From: Candidatus Colwellia aromaticivorans
GTDB lineage: Bacteria > Pseudomonadota > Gammaproteobacteria > Enterobacterales > Alteromonadaceae
Assembly (NCBI RefSeq): GCF_003333305.1
Contig: NZ_QOLD01000028.1
Coordinates: 1 to 64,000, forward strand
Direction of reading: 5' to 3'
Length of the DNA: 64,000 bases
Part shown: piece by piece, positions 27,501 to 36,659 of the stretch
Layout: the number at the start of each line of letters is the position of its first letter
How positions within the stretch are numbered: position 1 is the first letter of the stretch
Made by a program: the position numbers and the translations under genes
The notes under the pieces: model-generated
Databases searched by the model: none
The model's input: only the letters and a program-made list of their open reading frames with translations
Told to the model about the DNA's origin: nothing

Positions 27501-27764
27501 AAAATAATTGAATTTTTAACGCCATGGATGAGAGAAACCGATAAAGATATATATTTTGGCGGTATTGTCTATAAATCAGAAATATTAGATTTCATTGAAG
27601 AATTATCGTTTGTTGATTACCTCACTGATTTTACGTTAATGGGCTACGAAAATGATCAAACATTACTGAATAACAATCTGAAAGATGCAAGCAATATAAG
27701 TGTTACAGAGCCAGATATGATAATGGTTTCAGCAAAAGAGCATGATATTTACCAAGTGGAATAA
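24594..27764 (+). CDS. cis11: eCIS baseplate J-like wedge protein, Cis11-type
   Basis: A 1056-residue protein of the baseplate J/gp47-related Afp11/Pvc11 group. The C-terminal third carries the recognisable baseplate J region: ASFGGKPKETDTTFRTRTSE (the FGG.pxEtd..f..R..e motif), then RALTIWDIERILLEEFP and the conserved YQIKIGFGVKLK and YFGGIVYKSEILDFIE segments. Together with Cis12 it makes the six baseplate wedges that trigger sheath contraction. Its start overlaps the upstream minigene stop. Confidence 0.92.
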   Translation: MMTKQSIVKSVLRASGQSQSERTAVALSSDYVAIDAWTKSELMDYMQAFAKHINFYQDDSEIPSGDWQSFFPFPLTNSQQFIEQQAPNVTPHMALLQAFVELYKYPQQQINQLTDTHLDFYYKTVLRMTPKSAINDKVYLVLGLKKNSPITLIEPSHSFSAGKDNLGVERLYKPTKSHIVNHALVSSIRSVFIDPFDNKIKHAPIANSQDGLGKKLTTENGSWHGFGQSELPLGASGFALSSNVLLLSEGERTITVKIKLSELTVASFLINQLASQLANTFLVSFSGDKGWSEPIIITPELSGSMLELVVVVAKEDDPISPYLDSIHDFNFETSDPVMQIWVNQESSAISYSELAKLQIETIQIFTKVKGAKQLKVENDLGKLNANKSFMPFGAQPYKDMRLYVGCDEALDKKLSFIALNIQWQDAPTSFTKHYRHYKTPVKNSIFKVSITFTDAGSWQESVVNRPLFDTRDASEIMTISFGRGIREKVDLASQNQKIAVALAHSNQQWVKSTAVKLLLKQPTLSRFIKASVLKDNARRNTIVVSKRPVKTNSNTRTVTDFTEGFITLSLERDFLHEEYRQQTIKNALAFSKNNHKTPIILNEPYTPSIANISLDYSAYTDVIEMDDEDITAFASDETMFFHLSYAGQHREHSFIRNQFEFLTDKSVSLVPESKYNGELLIGVSNLSPSDSINLLVTLAEGSADPEVERAVIEWSVLSNNYWKPLNEQELVEDKTNNFLTTGIINLVIPSLATVENSILPSPNIWLKAGLIGSVKAVCDIIDIQANGVEVVFCEQQNSEEHLKIPLQAGTIAKLKTPIASVKSVSQPIASFGGKPKETDTTFRTRTSERLRHKNRALTIWDIERILLEEFPFVYKVKCLPHSTPNNWSSPGHVTAIIIPNLYNQNAVDPFRPKVSSQTLSVAENLLASIGTMQVQYHVTNPRYYQIKIGFGVKLKLGFEFNYYSQLLNQKIIEFLTPWMRETDKDIYFGGIVYKSEILDFIEELSFVDYLTDFTLMGYENDQTLLNNNLKDASNISVTEPDMIMVSAKEHDIYQVE

Positions 27765-27813
27765 TACGTAATTAACACCGTACGTTTTACTGTTAATTCA
27801 AATAGGAATTGGT

Positions 27814-30510
27814 ATGGATAAAGAGCTTAAGATAACTAAAAACGATAAGCGTAAAGTTGCGCTGGATTATCGTGCGTTATTTTCTGAGGGCATTGCACAT
27901 GTTCGACATCTTGCTAGCGACATTTGGACTGACTATAACGCTCATGATCCCGGTGTAACGGTGTTAGAAGTATTAAGCTATGCGTTAACCGATCTGAGCT
28001 TGCGTGCAGAATTACCCATTCAAGATTTACTCGCGTTAAATGAATCAGAGGAAAACGCCTCTAAAACTAATAATGAATATATGGCTAGTCAGTTCTTATC
28101 AGCGCGTAGGATTCTACCTAATAGACCGTTAACAGAACTCGATTATCGAAAACTTATTATAGATCTACCAGGCATTAGAAATGCGTGGATATATCCCGCT
28201 CAAACTCAGTTCTACGCAGATAAAATAAACAAAAAACTGTTATTTGAAAATACCTTTCATCAAAATGTTGAACCAGTGCTACTTAAAGGGCTTTATAACA
28301 TAAAGCTAGAGTTAGAAAGTAGACTTAAAAAAGCTGAGAAGCAAAAGGTAATTGAGCAAGTTCGACAATTGTTACATGAAAATAGAAACCTATGTGAAGA
28401 TTTTCTCGATATTGGAGAAGTTAAAACACAAAGCTTTTTAATCTGCGGTGAAATTGAAATATCTCCTAATGCAGATGTTGTAGAAATTAATGCTCAAATA
28501 AATAGCCAAATAACTAATTATCTATCCCCGAATATTAAAAACTATACCTTGAATGAAGCCTTAGATTTAACAAATGAATTTGGTGAGAAATATACAACAG
28601 ACGAATTATTTTCAGGACCGGCTTTACGATGTGGATTCATTTTGGATGAGCATCTCACTGAAACTAACTTAAAAGAACAACTTTATTTGTCCGACGTTAT
28701 TAGCATTATTATGGATATTATGGGAGTAGTGTCAGTACGAGACATTATTGTTAATCCTACTGCATTGAAGAAATCTTTAGAAAATAAATGGATAGTACAA
28801 ATAAAAGACAAGCATCGAGCCGTATTAAATTATGAAAAATCGTCATTGTTATTTTACAAAAAAGGCTATCCAGTAAAAGCTGATAAAGCCGCGACAATAA
28901 AACGTTCAAAGGAGCTGGCGATTAGTTTACAAACTAAGTCAGTATTACCTATTGATGAAGATATAAAAATTCCCTTGGGAGAGAATAGAAATAGTTCTAA
29001 TTACTATCCATTTAAATATCATTTCCCTGAAGTTTATGGTATTTCAGAAAATGGTTTACCTTCAAGCGCTAATGAAGAAAGAAAATCACAAGCTTTGCAG
29101 CTTGAAGGTTACTTACTTTTTATAGAGCAAATATTGGGGAATTATCTGTCTCAATTATCGCAATTACCTCAACTTTTTTCTAGTGATGAGAATATTTCGC
29201 AAACGTATTTTTCTCAATCAATTAAAGGCTACGACAAGCTTTATGCTACTGATGAACCTCAAGAATTACTAGACAATACTTTAGCGGATAAAGACAAACA
29301 AACTGTTAGAAAAAATCTGTTTTTAGACCATTTGATATCACGTTTTGCAGAAGATTTTACCGATATAGCAGATGTGTTATATAGCAACTTTTCTTTAAGT
29401 GAACAACAGCTTATAGAACAGAAGTGTCAATTTTTGAATCGCTACGATGTGATCAGTAAAGACAGAGGACTCGCGTACAACTATACATTACTCGATGAAG
29501 ACAAAATTTGGAATACTGATAATATTTCGGGATTTGAAAAACGTATTTCAGCTTTGCTAGGTATAGATAATTGGAACCGAAGAGATTTGGCAAATATTAC
29601 ATTTGAAAGCCATAGCCAAATCGTAGAAGCAACTGAAGGTGAAGAAATTAACACATTTAGGTTCAGGTTCAGAAGTACGATTGACGATAGTATTTTATTG
29701 AGTAGTAGTACCAATTATCAAAACAAAGAGGACGCACAAAAAGAACTTGATCACGTGCTTGAAGTTGGTGCTGACGCTAATAGTTATGAACGATTATTAA
29801 CCGAAGAAAATCCCCCTAGGCATTATTTTAATGTTGTTGATGCCACTGGAGAAGTAATTGCAAGACGTATCGAGTACTTCACTTCAAAAGATGAAATGAA
29901 TGCTGAAATCACAAAGGTTAAAACGACTATTCGACAGATCTATAGTTTAGAAGGCATGCACGTAATTGAAAATATATTATTACGACCTACGTCAAAAGAA
30001 GATCCTTTATTACCCATTTGTGTAGACGATAACTGTGAGGGATGTGCTGATCTTGATCCTTATTCATACAGACTACAGATTATTTTGCCCGCATATGGCG
30101 AACGCTTTGAGGATATTGATTTTAGGGAGTTTTCTGAAGATCTTATTCGAAATGAAATTCCAGCACATATTATGGCAAAAATTTGTTGGATAAGTAAAAA
30201 ATCGATGTCTGAATTTCAAATTCATTATAAAAAATGGTTGTCCCTTAAAGCGACTCAGTTTGCTCAAACATTTGATAGTAATACCACTAGTAACACAACA
30301 ACTAGTGGTATATCAGATAGCGAGCCAGTAGATACCACTTTAGCGGTTGATTTACAGGAACAAAGTGAAATTTTATCAAAATTTATTAACGCATTATTTA
30401 ACACTAAAAATGTGTATTACAAAGAACGCCTCCACGATTGTGAAGGTGAAGATAACTCATTATTTGTATTAGGGCGAAGCACATTGGGCAGTATTGATCC
30501 TAAAGAGTAA
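27814..30510 (+). CDS. cis12: eCIS baseplate wedge protein, Cis12-type
   Basis: An 898-residue protein with the family's N-terminal signature: VALDYRALFSEGIAHVRHLA, then WTDYNAHDPGVTVLEVLSYA and LTDLSLRAELPI. This GHNDPGITLLE-like segment is shared by Afp12/Pvc12 wedge subunits and gp53/gp6-like proteins. A C-terminal low-complexity Ser/Thr stretch (about residues 830-845) interrupts an otherwise folded sequence. It follows Cis11 by 49 bases and ends 24 bases before the next gene, consistent with one operon. Confidence 0.88.
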   Translation: MDKELKITKNDKRKVALDYRALFSEGIAHVRHLASDIWTDYNAHDPGVTVLEVLSYALTDLSLRAELPIQDLLALNESEENASKTNNEYMASQFLSARRILPNRPLTELDYRKLIIDLPGIRNAWIYPAQTQFYADKINKKLLFENTFHQNVEPVLLKGLYNIKLELESRLKKAEKQKVIEQVRQLLHENRNLCEDFLDIGEVKTQSFLICGEIEISPNADVVEINAQINSQITNYLSPNIKNYTLNEALDLTNEFGEKYTTDELFSGPALRCGFILDEHLTETNLKEQLYLSDVISIIMDIMGVVSVRDIIVNPTALKKSLENKWIVQIKDKHRAVLNYEKSSLLFYKKGYPVKADKAATIKRSKELAISLQTKSVLPIDEDIKIPLGENRNSSNYYPFKYHFPEVYGISENGLPSSANEERKSQALQLEGYLLFIEQILGNYLSQLSQLPQLFSSDENISQTYFSQSIKGYDKLYATDEPQELLDNTLADKDKQTVRKNLFLDHLISRFAEDFTDIADVLYSNFSLSEQQLIEQKCQFLNRYDVISKDRGLAYNYTLLDEDKIWNTDNISGFEKRISALLGIDNWNRRDLANITFESHSQIVEATEGEEINTFRFRFRSTIDDSILLSSSTNYQNKEDAQKELDHVLEVGADANSYERLLTEENPPRHYFNVVDATGEVIARRIEYFTSKDEMNAEITKVKTTIRQIYSLEGMHVIENILLRPTSKEDPLLPICVDDNCEGCADLDPYSYRLQIILPAYGERFEDIDFREFSEDLIRNEIPAHIMAKICWISKKSMSEFQIHYKKWLSLKATQFAQTFDSNTTSNTTTSGISDSEPVDTTLAVDLQEQSEILSKFINALFNTKNVYYKERLHDCEGEDNSLFVLGRSTLGSIDPKE

Positions 30511-30534
30511 CAATGAATATTCAAGGTGATCGTT

Positions 30535-33339
30535 ATGGCAATTATTTTAAGTAGTCTCGCAAAATTAGCGAATGATTATACGGTCTTTAATAAAGACCAA
30601 GTACTGTCGGATGAACAGCTCAATAGTTTATCCAAATATTTTGATGATCAAGACCGATTAACACGCGTTAATTTAATTGGTGTTGGTTTGGTTTGTGGTT
30701 GTAATATTGAAATGCAGGGCAATTCAATTGTCATGAGTAAAGGCTTAGCGATCACAACAGATGGCGACCTTATTAATATAGAAAAAGCGACATCATATTC
30801 AGCATTTAAACCCTTTGGTATAGATCAACCCAAGTACAATCGCTTCTATATTAATAAAACTAAAATGCTCACCTTGTTTGAACTTGTGCAAAATGAAGTG
30901 GGAGACAGCTTAACAAAGCCAATAAAAAACTTTTCAACAAGTTCAGGCTTTCAACTAAGTGATATGGTTGCGCTTCTGTTTCAGCAAACCTATATCAAAG
31001 ATCATGATTTATGCACAGGTACTGATTGTGACAACCACAGCCAAAACTACATTACTAAAACTAAAGTTCTACTGGTACCACAATCAGAAGTTAAACTTTT
31101 AGCACCAAAAATACAAACAGCACACAATGTGGCTAAGCTTTTTCCCCGCATTGATATGCCAAGAGTTATTTTTAATAAAAGTCGATCTACCGTTAAAAAA
31201 GTAATAGCAGAGTATAAAAAGCAAAATAATTTAGCCATTAATCAATTAGGTAAAACTTTACCATTATTATGGAAACATGCTGGGTTTTTAATGTCGACTT
31301 CAATGCGGTCAGATTTAAGTAGTTCTTGGATACAGACAATGAAAAGTATTAACCAAAGCTTTTCAAATACCGATGGCAATGTTCAGTATTTTTATAGTTT
31401 TCTACAAGATCTTTGTGAAGTTTGGAATGAATTAAAAGAAGTAATGTTGTCTGATAAGTCGTTATGCAGCCCAGCGACGAACGCGTTTGAAAAACATATT
31501 TTGCTAGGACAAATTTTAGGCATAAGAAATTCAAGAATAACGCCAAATATAAATTTGGGCACAAGAGACACGATAAGATTAGATACAGGTATTGATCTTA
31601 ATCCATTTGATTTAGATAATTTTATTATTGAACGTTCTAGCCTTGCTAAATCTGTTATTCGCCATGGATTTTATCCATCTGGTGCACAGCAACAAGATTC
31701 TCAACGAGCTAGAATTCAATTCTTAATTCATAAACTTAATGCGTTAATTAGTGAGTTTACTGTCCCTAAAACCGGAGATATTAAAATCACCCCAAGTTTG
31801 TGCAGAACGCATCCTCAATCTAAACGAGCAATACCTTGGTACTTTAGGCTTTCTGTTAATTCTCGTACATTAAAATTTTGGAACTTTTCAACTTACCAAA
31901 CGAACGATTTACCTTCCTTAAGCTCATACCATAGTGATGAAACAGGTGCTAAAGGTGCTGCTGCACAGCCACTTGCTTTTAATATAGAAGATAAAGATTT
32001 CTTTCGAATAGAAGGGCATATAGGTAAGAAAGCGACAGAAGTTCAGGCAGAATTAGAAAAAACACGTTTGGAATTTAATTTACCATTTTCTATTGTATCT
32101 ATTCTTTTAGATAAAGATTCTAGGCGGCTAATCGGTAAGACAGGTACGGGCTATAGTGATTTACATCGTTTGCATGCGCTTTATCGAAAAGATCTCGTGT
32201 TTCGATTAGACGAAGTTAAAGACTTTAGTTTAGGTTTTAAAAACAAACTATTTACCTCTGTCGACAATGGTGATGTTACCGATGATGATTGTAACGACAG
32301 TATTGGGGTAAAAACATTAGCGACTAGTCGGATGGCTGATGTTGAAGTGGGTGTTAAAGAAGTAAAAGTAGGCCTAGATTTAGGTTATCAAGCGTATAAG
32401 AAAAATACTGCGTGGATTGGAAGTTTTAATCAGTTGATGACTAAATCAACCCAATTTAAATCTGACTTTGGTAAAGTCGCTAAAACAGAATTCTCGACAC
32501 CGGTAGACGGTTTAATTGTCGATTCAAAACCACGATGGTTACCTTGGTTAGATGTGATTATTAAAGACAAAGACGATAAAGCGGATACAAAAAAAATGTT
32601 CGAAACCTTTGTTAATAATCACCCTGGACTTGAATCGACAGGAGGTGTTAGAAGAGGGGGAACGTTTGTCATCGTTTATGACGATAAAGGTCACGTCGTT
32701 AGTGATTTAAGTTTATCAAAATGTATTGAAGAAAAAATAGAAGTTGAATCTGAACCTGTATTACCACGTCCAATTACAGGGCCGTTCATTAATAACGGAA
32801 TTAATATTTATAAAAGTCCTAGAAATTTTGTTAATGGAAAAATCAATGACTTTTCCAGTCGGTTTACGGAAGAAATTCAGTCAAAATTCAATGTTGGGAC
32901 AGCATATGCGAGTGCAATGCGAGATTCAATCAATGTGTTATCAACATCATTTATCCGACCCGATTTAGGCGTTCTTGCGCCCGGCAATGTTATTGGTACT
33001 GGTCCGAATATCCTATTACCAGGCTTGGTAAAAGATCGAGAAATTTTGATTAGTAAAACAAGAGAACTTGAATTGTTAAAACTAAGTGAAGTATCTGCTA
33101 GTCCAGCTGAAAAACAAAGATTAGCCCCCGAAATTAAGAAAGTAGAAGACGAAATGTCTGCAGACATGAAAGCTATTTTAATTAAGATTTCGACTGCAGA
33201 TAACACTATATCATCCACGGATATCGCAGAAGCATTAAATACAGTTGAATTGAGTAATAAGACTGTCGGTGCAGCTACTAAATTGAATGATAGCGAGTTA
33301 ACGTCAGCAAGAAAAATAGTAGATGCCAGATTCACTTAA
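30535..33339 (+). CDS. Large eCIS structural protein of unknown role (possible fibre or baseplate accessory)
   Basis: A 934-residue protein. Its N-terminus (YTVFNKDQVLSDEQLNSLSK, then LTRVNLIGVGLVCGC) resembles the opening domain of large proteins found after Cis12 in many eCIS loci, where it precedes variable C-terminal parts. The last 170 residues are helical and coil-like. No carbohydrate-binding or adenovirus-fibre-like repeat is obvious, and no other fibre gene exists in the cluster, so this is the best candidate for a peripheral baseplate or receptor-binding part. ATG at 30535 with AAGGTGA upstream is preferred over a GTG nine bases earlier. Confidence 0.7.
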   Translation: MAIILSSLAKLANDYTVFNKDQVLSDEQLNSLSKYFDDQDRLTRVNLIGVGLVCGCNIEMQGNSIVMSKGLAITTDGDLINIEKATSYSAFKPFGIDQPKYNRFYINKTKMLTLFELVQNEVGDSLTKPIKNFSTSSGFQLSDMVALLFQQTYIKDHDLCTGTDCDNHSQNYITKTKVLLVPQSEVKLLAPKIQTAHNVAKLFPRIDMPRVIFNKSRSTVKKVIAEYKKQNNLAINQLGKTLPLLWKHAGFLMSTSMRSDLSSSWIQTMKSINQSFSNTDGNVQYFYSFLQDLCEVWNELKEVMLSDKSLCSPATNAFEKHILLGQILGIRNSRITPNINLGTRDTIRLDTGIDLNPFDLDNFIIERSSLAKSVIRHGFYPSGAQQQDSQRARIQFLIHKLNALISEFTVPKTGDIKITPSLCRTHPQSKRAIPWYFRLSVNSRTLKFWNFSTYQTNDLPSLSSYHSDETGAKGAAAQPLAFNIEDKDFFRIEGHIGKKATEVQAELEKTRLEFNLPFSIVSILLDKDSRRLIGKTGTGYSDLHRLHALYRKDLVFRLDEVKDFSLGFKNKLFTSVDNGDVTDDDCNDSIGVKTLATSRMADVEVGVKEVKVGLDLGYQAYKKNTAWIGSFNQLMTKSTQFKSDFGKVAKTEFSTPVDGLIVDSKPRWLPWLDVIIKDKDDKADTKKMFETFVNNHPGLESTGGVRRGGTFVIVYDDKGHVVSDLSLSKCIEEKIEVESEPVLPRPITGPFINNGINIYKSPRNFVNGKINDFSSRFTEEIQSKFNVGTAYASAMRDSINVLSTSFIRPDLGVLAPGNVIGTGPNILLPGLVKDREILISKTRELELLKLSEVSASPAEKQRLAPEIKKVEDEMSADMKAILIKISTADNTISSTDIAEALNTVELSNKTVGAATKLNDSELTSARKIVDARFT

Positions 33340-33436
33340 CAAGGTAGGTTTATTTCAGCTGTTAATTATTCATATAAAAGCTTAAAAATGGAAGCTTATA
33401 CCCGGCAGCTTAGAAAGGTACTTTAATAATTTTTAA

Positions 33437-33646
33437 CATGGCTATGTAGATAACTCAGGAGCCAGTAAAAATAGATTTAAAACGTCATTCCAGCGGTGTT
33501 TTAGGCTGACGTGGCATGGATGCCACTTATTAGACTATGCATGAAGCACATCGTCCTGAATCCAAACCAAAAACAACTGGATCCTCGATAAGATGCTTCG
33601 AGGATGACGACTATCAGTAAACTCCTGAGCCAAGTACATAAGCACT
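33437..33646. repeat. IS1595-related MITE, copy B, inside the eCIS gene set
   Basis: A 210-bp element with ends catggctatgtagataactc and the complement of gagccaagtacataagcact, matching the IS1595 ends. Perfect 8-bp duplications atttttaa flank it (33429-33436 and 33647-33654). It contains a diverged two-hairpin module (33511-33559) whose second stem has changed to gtggca/tgccac but still pairs. It separates the structural genes from the tape-measure/ATPase/cargo genes and leaves only about 12 bases of native leader before the tape-measure gene. Confidence 0.85.
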
Positions 33647-33666
33647 ATTTTTAATGAGCGTGATAA

Positions 33667-35256
33667 ATGCAAAATCATCATTTGAGTAAATTGATTATCA
33701 CAACGACAACGGCCTCCGAATCGGAAGGTTTTGCATTAAGACGTCTACTCAAAGAAAATTGGCAACAACTACTGCCTGATTTAACAGAGTCTTTTGATGA
33801 ATTTTGTGCTGATGATGAAGTTATTCATTTACCAAAAATAGCCATATCGCTTGAAGTAGATTCAATGCATTCTCTAGTGTCAGATATGCCCATCACAGAC
33901 AACGAATACTTAAAAGACCAAATTAAAACACAAGTAATGCAACAGGTTCAGGAATTTAAAGCGGCATATAATGGCAGGCAGAATGAAACTGTTTTTTATG
34001 GTGAATGTTTTGATAATAATAGTAATGTTAATAATGAACATATAGAGAGGCTTAAAAATCAGACAAACACAAATAAAATGAGTAATGGCTTGTTAACTTG
34101 GCAAGATGTTAAATCTTATTTAAATAACGGGCAATTACCTTGGCATATTATGCAAGAAGAGTCTGTAAAAAATTTGGTGAAGAGAGATAATTCTCAATCG
34201 CTACATTCATCAATACAATCGTTAATAAAACAGAATATTAATGCCTGTATTACTGGTTTATATGAAGAGCATTCACCACAAACTATCAATAGGTTGGTTC
34301 AGTTGTGTGATGATATTTTACGTAAAAGTATTTTTGATTATTTAGTAGATCACGCTTTATCCAAATCTAATCTATTGAAGAATGAAGAAGTCGGCGAAGC
34401 GCGACAAAATAGTCAAGCATTGGTCTCTATTTGTGAAGAGATAATCAATAAATCCACTAATCCAATTGATTTAACAAGCGCGTTGTTTACTAGCTTACTA
34501 AGTGGCAACTCTGAAACAAACACCGTAAATAGTATAATTATTCAAGACTCTATTTTAGAAACTTTAATACCCAAAGCAGCCAAACAGTTTAATACCTCTG
34601 AAAATGTGCTGTCTACGTTATCGTCAGCAATCCTACCTAAATCTAACGATTATAAAAGTGCAAAAATTCACCGGACAAATCAAGGTATAACTCAAGTCCT
34701 AAAAACCGACAAGGTTAAAGCGTTAGAGAACTCTTCAGACGATGATTTATTTAAAAATGCTACACAGGTTCTATTTGCCGGTAGTATTATATTGTATCCC
34801 TATTTAACCATATTTTTTAAAGACTTAGATTATTTATCTGAAGATAAAACGATTAAAAATAACAAACAAAATAGTGCTGTGACATTGATGGTTTATTTGT
34901 TAACGGGCAAAGAACAGGCTTTTGATTATCAATTGCATTTCATTAAATGGCTACTGGGTATTCCAATTGGTGCATTAATATCTATTGAAGAAAACTCATT
35001 GACTGAAAATGAAAAAGCATTGGCAGATACTGTATTGCTATCGCTTAAATCACATTGGTCAGTATTGAAAAATACGTCAATTAGCACTATTCGAGAATCA
35101 TTTTTACAACGGTCAGGCATGATGAAGCTCGATGACGAGCAATGTCATTTACATATCGAGCGTAAAGGCATTGATGTATTAATTGACCAAATTCCATTTT
35201 CACTTTCAATAATTAGGCTGGCATGGATAAAGCAACCGATAATCGTCACTTGGTAG
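33667..35256 (+). CDS. cis14: eCIS tape measure protein, Cis14-type
   Basis: A 529-residue protein of the contractile injection system tape-measure family. The C-terminal signature is clear: FLQRSGMMKLDDEQCHLHIE, then IDVLIDQIPFSLSIIRLAW and the final IVTW, matching the family pattern (F..R.G.l......l..e....DvLld.lPw.......pWm..p..v.W). The N-terminal L.K.II...T..SE.EGFALRRLL segment also fits. Tape measure length sets particle length; 529 residues is modest. Asn-rich patches occur in the middle. It overlaps the ATPase gene by 34 bases in another frame. Confidence 0.85.
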   Translation: MQNHHLSKLIITTTTASESEGFALRRLLKENWQQLLPDLTESFDEFCADDEVIHLPKIAISLEVDSMHSLVSDMPITDNEYLKDQIKTQVMQQVQEFKAAYNGRQNETVFYGECFDNNSNVNNEHIERLKNQTNTNKMSNGLLTWQDVKSYLNNGQLPWHIMQEESVKNLVKRDNSQSLHSSIQSLIKQNINACITGLYEEHSPQTINRLVQLCDDILRKSIFDYLVDHALSKSNLLKNEEVGEARQNSQALVSICEEIINKSTNPIDLTSALFTSLLSGNSETNTVNSIIIQDSILETLIPKAAKQFNTSENVLSTLSSAILPKSNDYKSAKIHRTNQGITQVLKTDKVKALENSSDDDLFKNATQVLFAGSIILYPYLTIFFKDLDYLSEDKTIKNNKQNSAVTLMVYLLTGKEQAFDYQLHFIKWLLGIPIGALISIEENSLTENEKALADTVLLSLKSHWSVLKNTSISTIRESFLQRSGMMKLDDEQCHLHIERKGIDVLIDQIPFSLSIIRLAWIKQPIIVTW

Positions 35257-36605
35257 GTAGTATTTTTAATAATGCTGCTGAGTTACAAGCAGAAATAAAT
35301 TGGTTTATTCAATTTGTTGATGTACGAATGCGTATCTATTTTTCATCTGATCCGCAAAACAAAAAAACAGGTGATATTCCAGTTAAGGCGCCGAAGTTAA
35401 CTAAAGGTAAGTCGAGTTATGCTTTGATGATTAATCGTTTAGGACTATCTGATGAAGAACGTTTAATTTTAATACTTGCCTTAGTACCTTTTATAAAGCC
35501 GGAGTTGTTTGATATTTTTCTTACAAAAAACAACCTTATTGAAAGCGGATATACCGAATTTGGAGGGCTTCAAGCACAGGGACACAATGGTTTTTTACCG
35601 ACAATAGAAACGGCATTGTTTATTTTATCAGGGCAAGAATTAGAAAAACGGTTTGAATTAATGGCTTTATTTGAAAATGATGGCCTTTTGTTTACCAGTG
35701 GATTAATGACATTACATTTACAAAATGCCAATGAACCTTGGACGACAAGCTTATTACAAGTAAATCGCGAGACATTAAATCAACTAACCATAGGTAATGA
35801 CTTTCAACCTGATTTCAATAGTAACTTCCCAGCAAGGCTAATCACTACTTCGTTAACGTGGGATGATTTAATTTTACCTTTACATGTGAAAAATCAGTTG
35901 GATGAGGTTGTCGCGTGGTCTAAATACGGCAAAGTATTGCTTGACGAGTGGGGGATGTCAGGGAAAATATCATCAGGTTTTACGGGCTTGTTTTATGGAC
36001 CGTCAGGAACAGGTAAAACACTTGCGGCAACTCTGCTAGCAGGGCATTGTGATAAAACATGTTACAAAATTGACCTGAGTATGATCGTCTCAAAATACAT
36101 AGGAGAGACAGAAAAAAATCTTTCTCGAATATTTGATTCTGCAGAAAATAGAAATTGGATGTTGTTTTTTGATGAAGCGGATGCCTTATTTGGTAAAAGG
36201 ACTACCGTAAGTGACGCTCACGACAGGTATGCAAATCAAGAAGTTAGTTACTTGTTACAACGCATTGAAACTTACTCTGGCATTGTTATATTAGCTTCAA
36301 ATTTTAAAAGCAATATCGACGAAGCATTTTTAAGACGCTTCCAAGCGGTAATCGAGTTTTCAATACCTTCAGTAAAAGAACGTTATGACATTTGGAAAAA
36401 GGCAGTGTCTAGTAAAGCAATATTAGCGGATGATATTGATCTAATGGAAATCTCAGAAAAATATGAAATTACCGGTGGTACCATCGTAAATATCGTTCGT
36501 TTTGCTTCGTTAAAAGCACTGTCAAATGATCGTAATACTATTTTTTTGGAGGATCTTGTTGAAGGTGTACGTCGTGAGTTTTCTAAACTTGGGCGTCATT
36601 TGTAA
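35223..36605 (+). CDS. cis15: eCIS AAA+ ATPase, Cis15-type
   Basis: A 460-residue AAA+ ATPase with an N-terminal helical domain (1-200) followed by the ATPase core: Walker A GPSGTGKT at about 259-266, Walker B MLFFDEADALFG at about 312-323, sensor-1 ILASNFKSN and arginine-finger region DEAFLRRF. Afp15/Pvc15 ATPases help cargo loading or particle assembly in the cytoplasm. It overlaps the tape-measure gene and precedes the cargo candidate by 54 bases, a usual place for it. Confidence 0.94.
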   Translation: MDKATDNRHLVGSIFNNAAELQAEINWFIQFVDVRMRIYFSSDPQNKKTGDIPVKAPKLTKGKSSYALMINRLGLSDEERLILILALVPFIKPELFDIFLTKNNLIESGYTEFGGLQAQGHNGFLPTIETALFILSGQELEKRFELMALFENDGLLFTSGLMTLHLQNANEPWTTSLLQVNRETLNQLTIGNDFQPDFNSNFPARLITTSLTWDDLILPLHVKNQLDEVVAWSKYGKVLLDEWGMSGKISSGFTGLFYGPSGTGKTLAATLLAGHCDKTCYKIDLSMIVSKYIGETEKNLSRIFDSAENRNWMLFFDEADALFGKRTTVSDAHDRYANQEVSYLLQRIETYSGIVILASNFKSNIDEAFLRRFQAVIEFSIPSVKERYDIWKKAVSSKAILADDIDLMEISEKYEITGGTIVNIVRFASLKALSNDRNTIFLEDLVEGVRREFSKLGRHL

Positions 36606-36659
36606 AATTTAAGAGTGAGAATCAGAGTAATAGTTTATTCAATTTGATTAGAGGTATTA

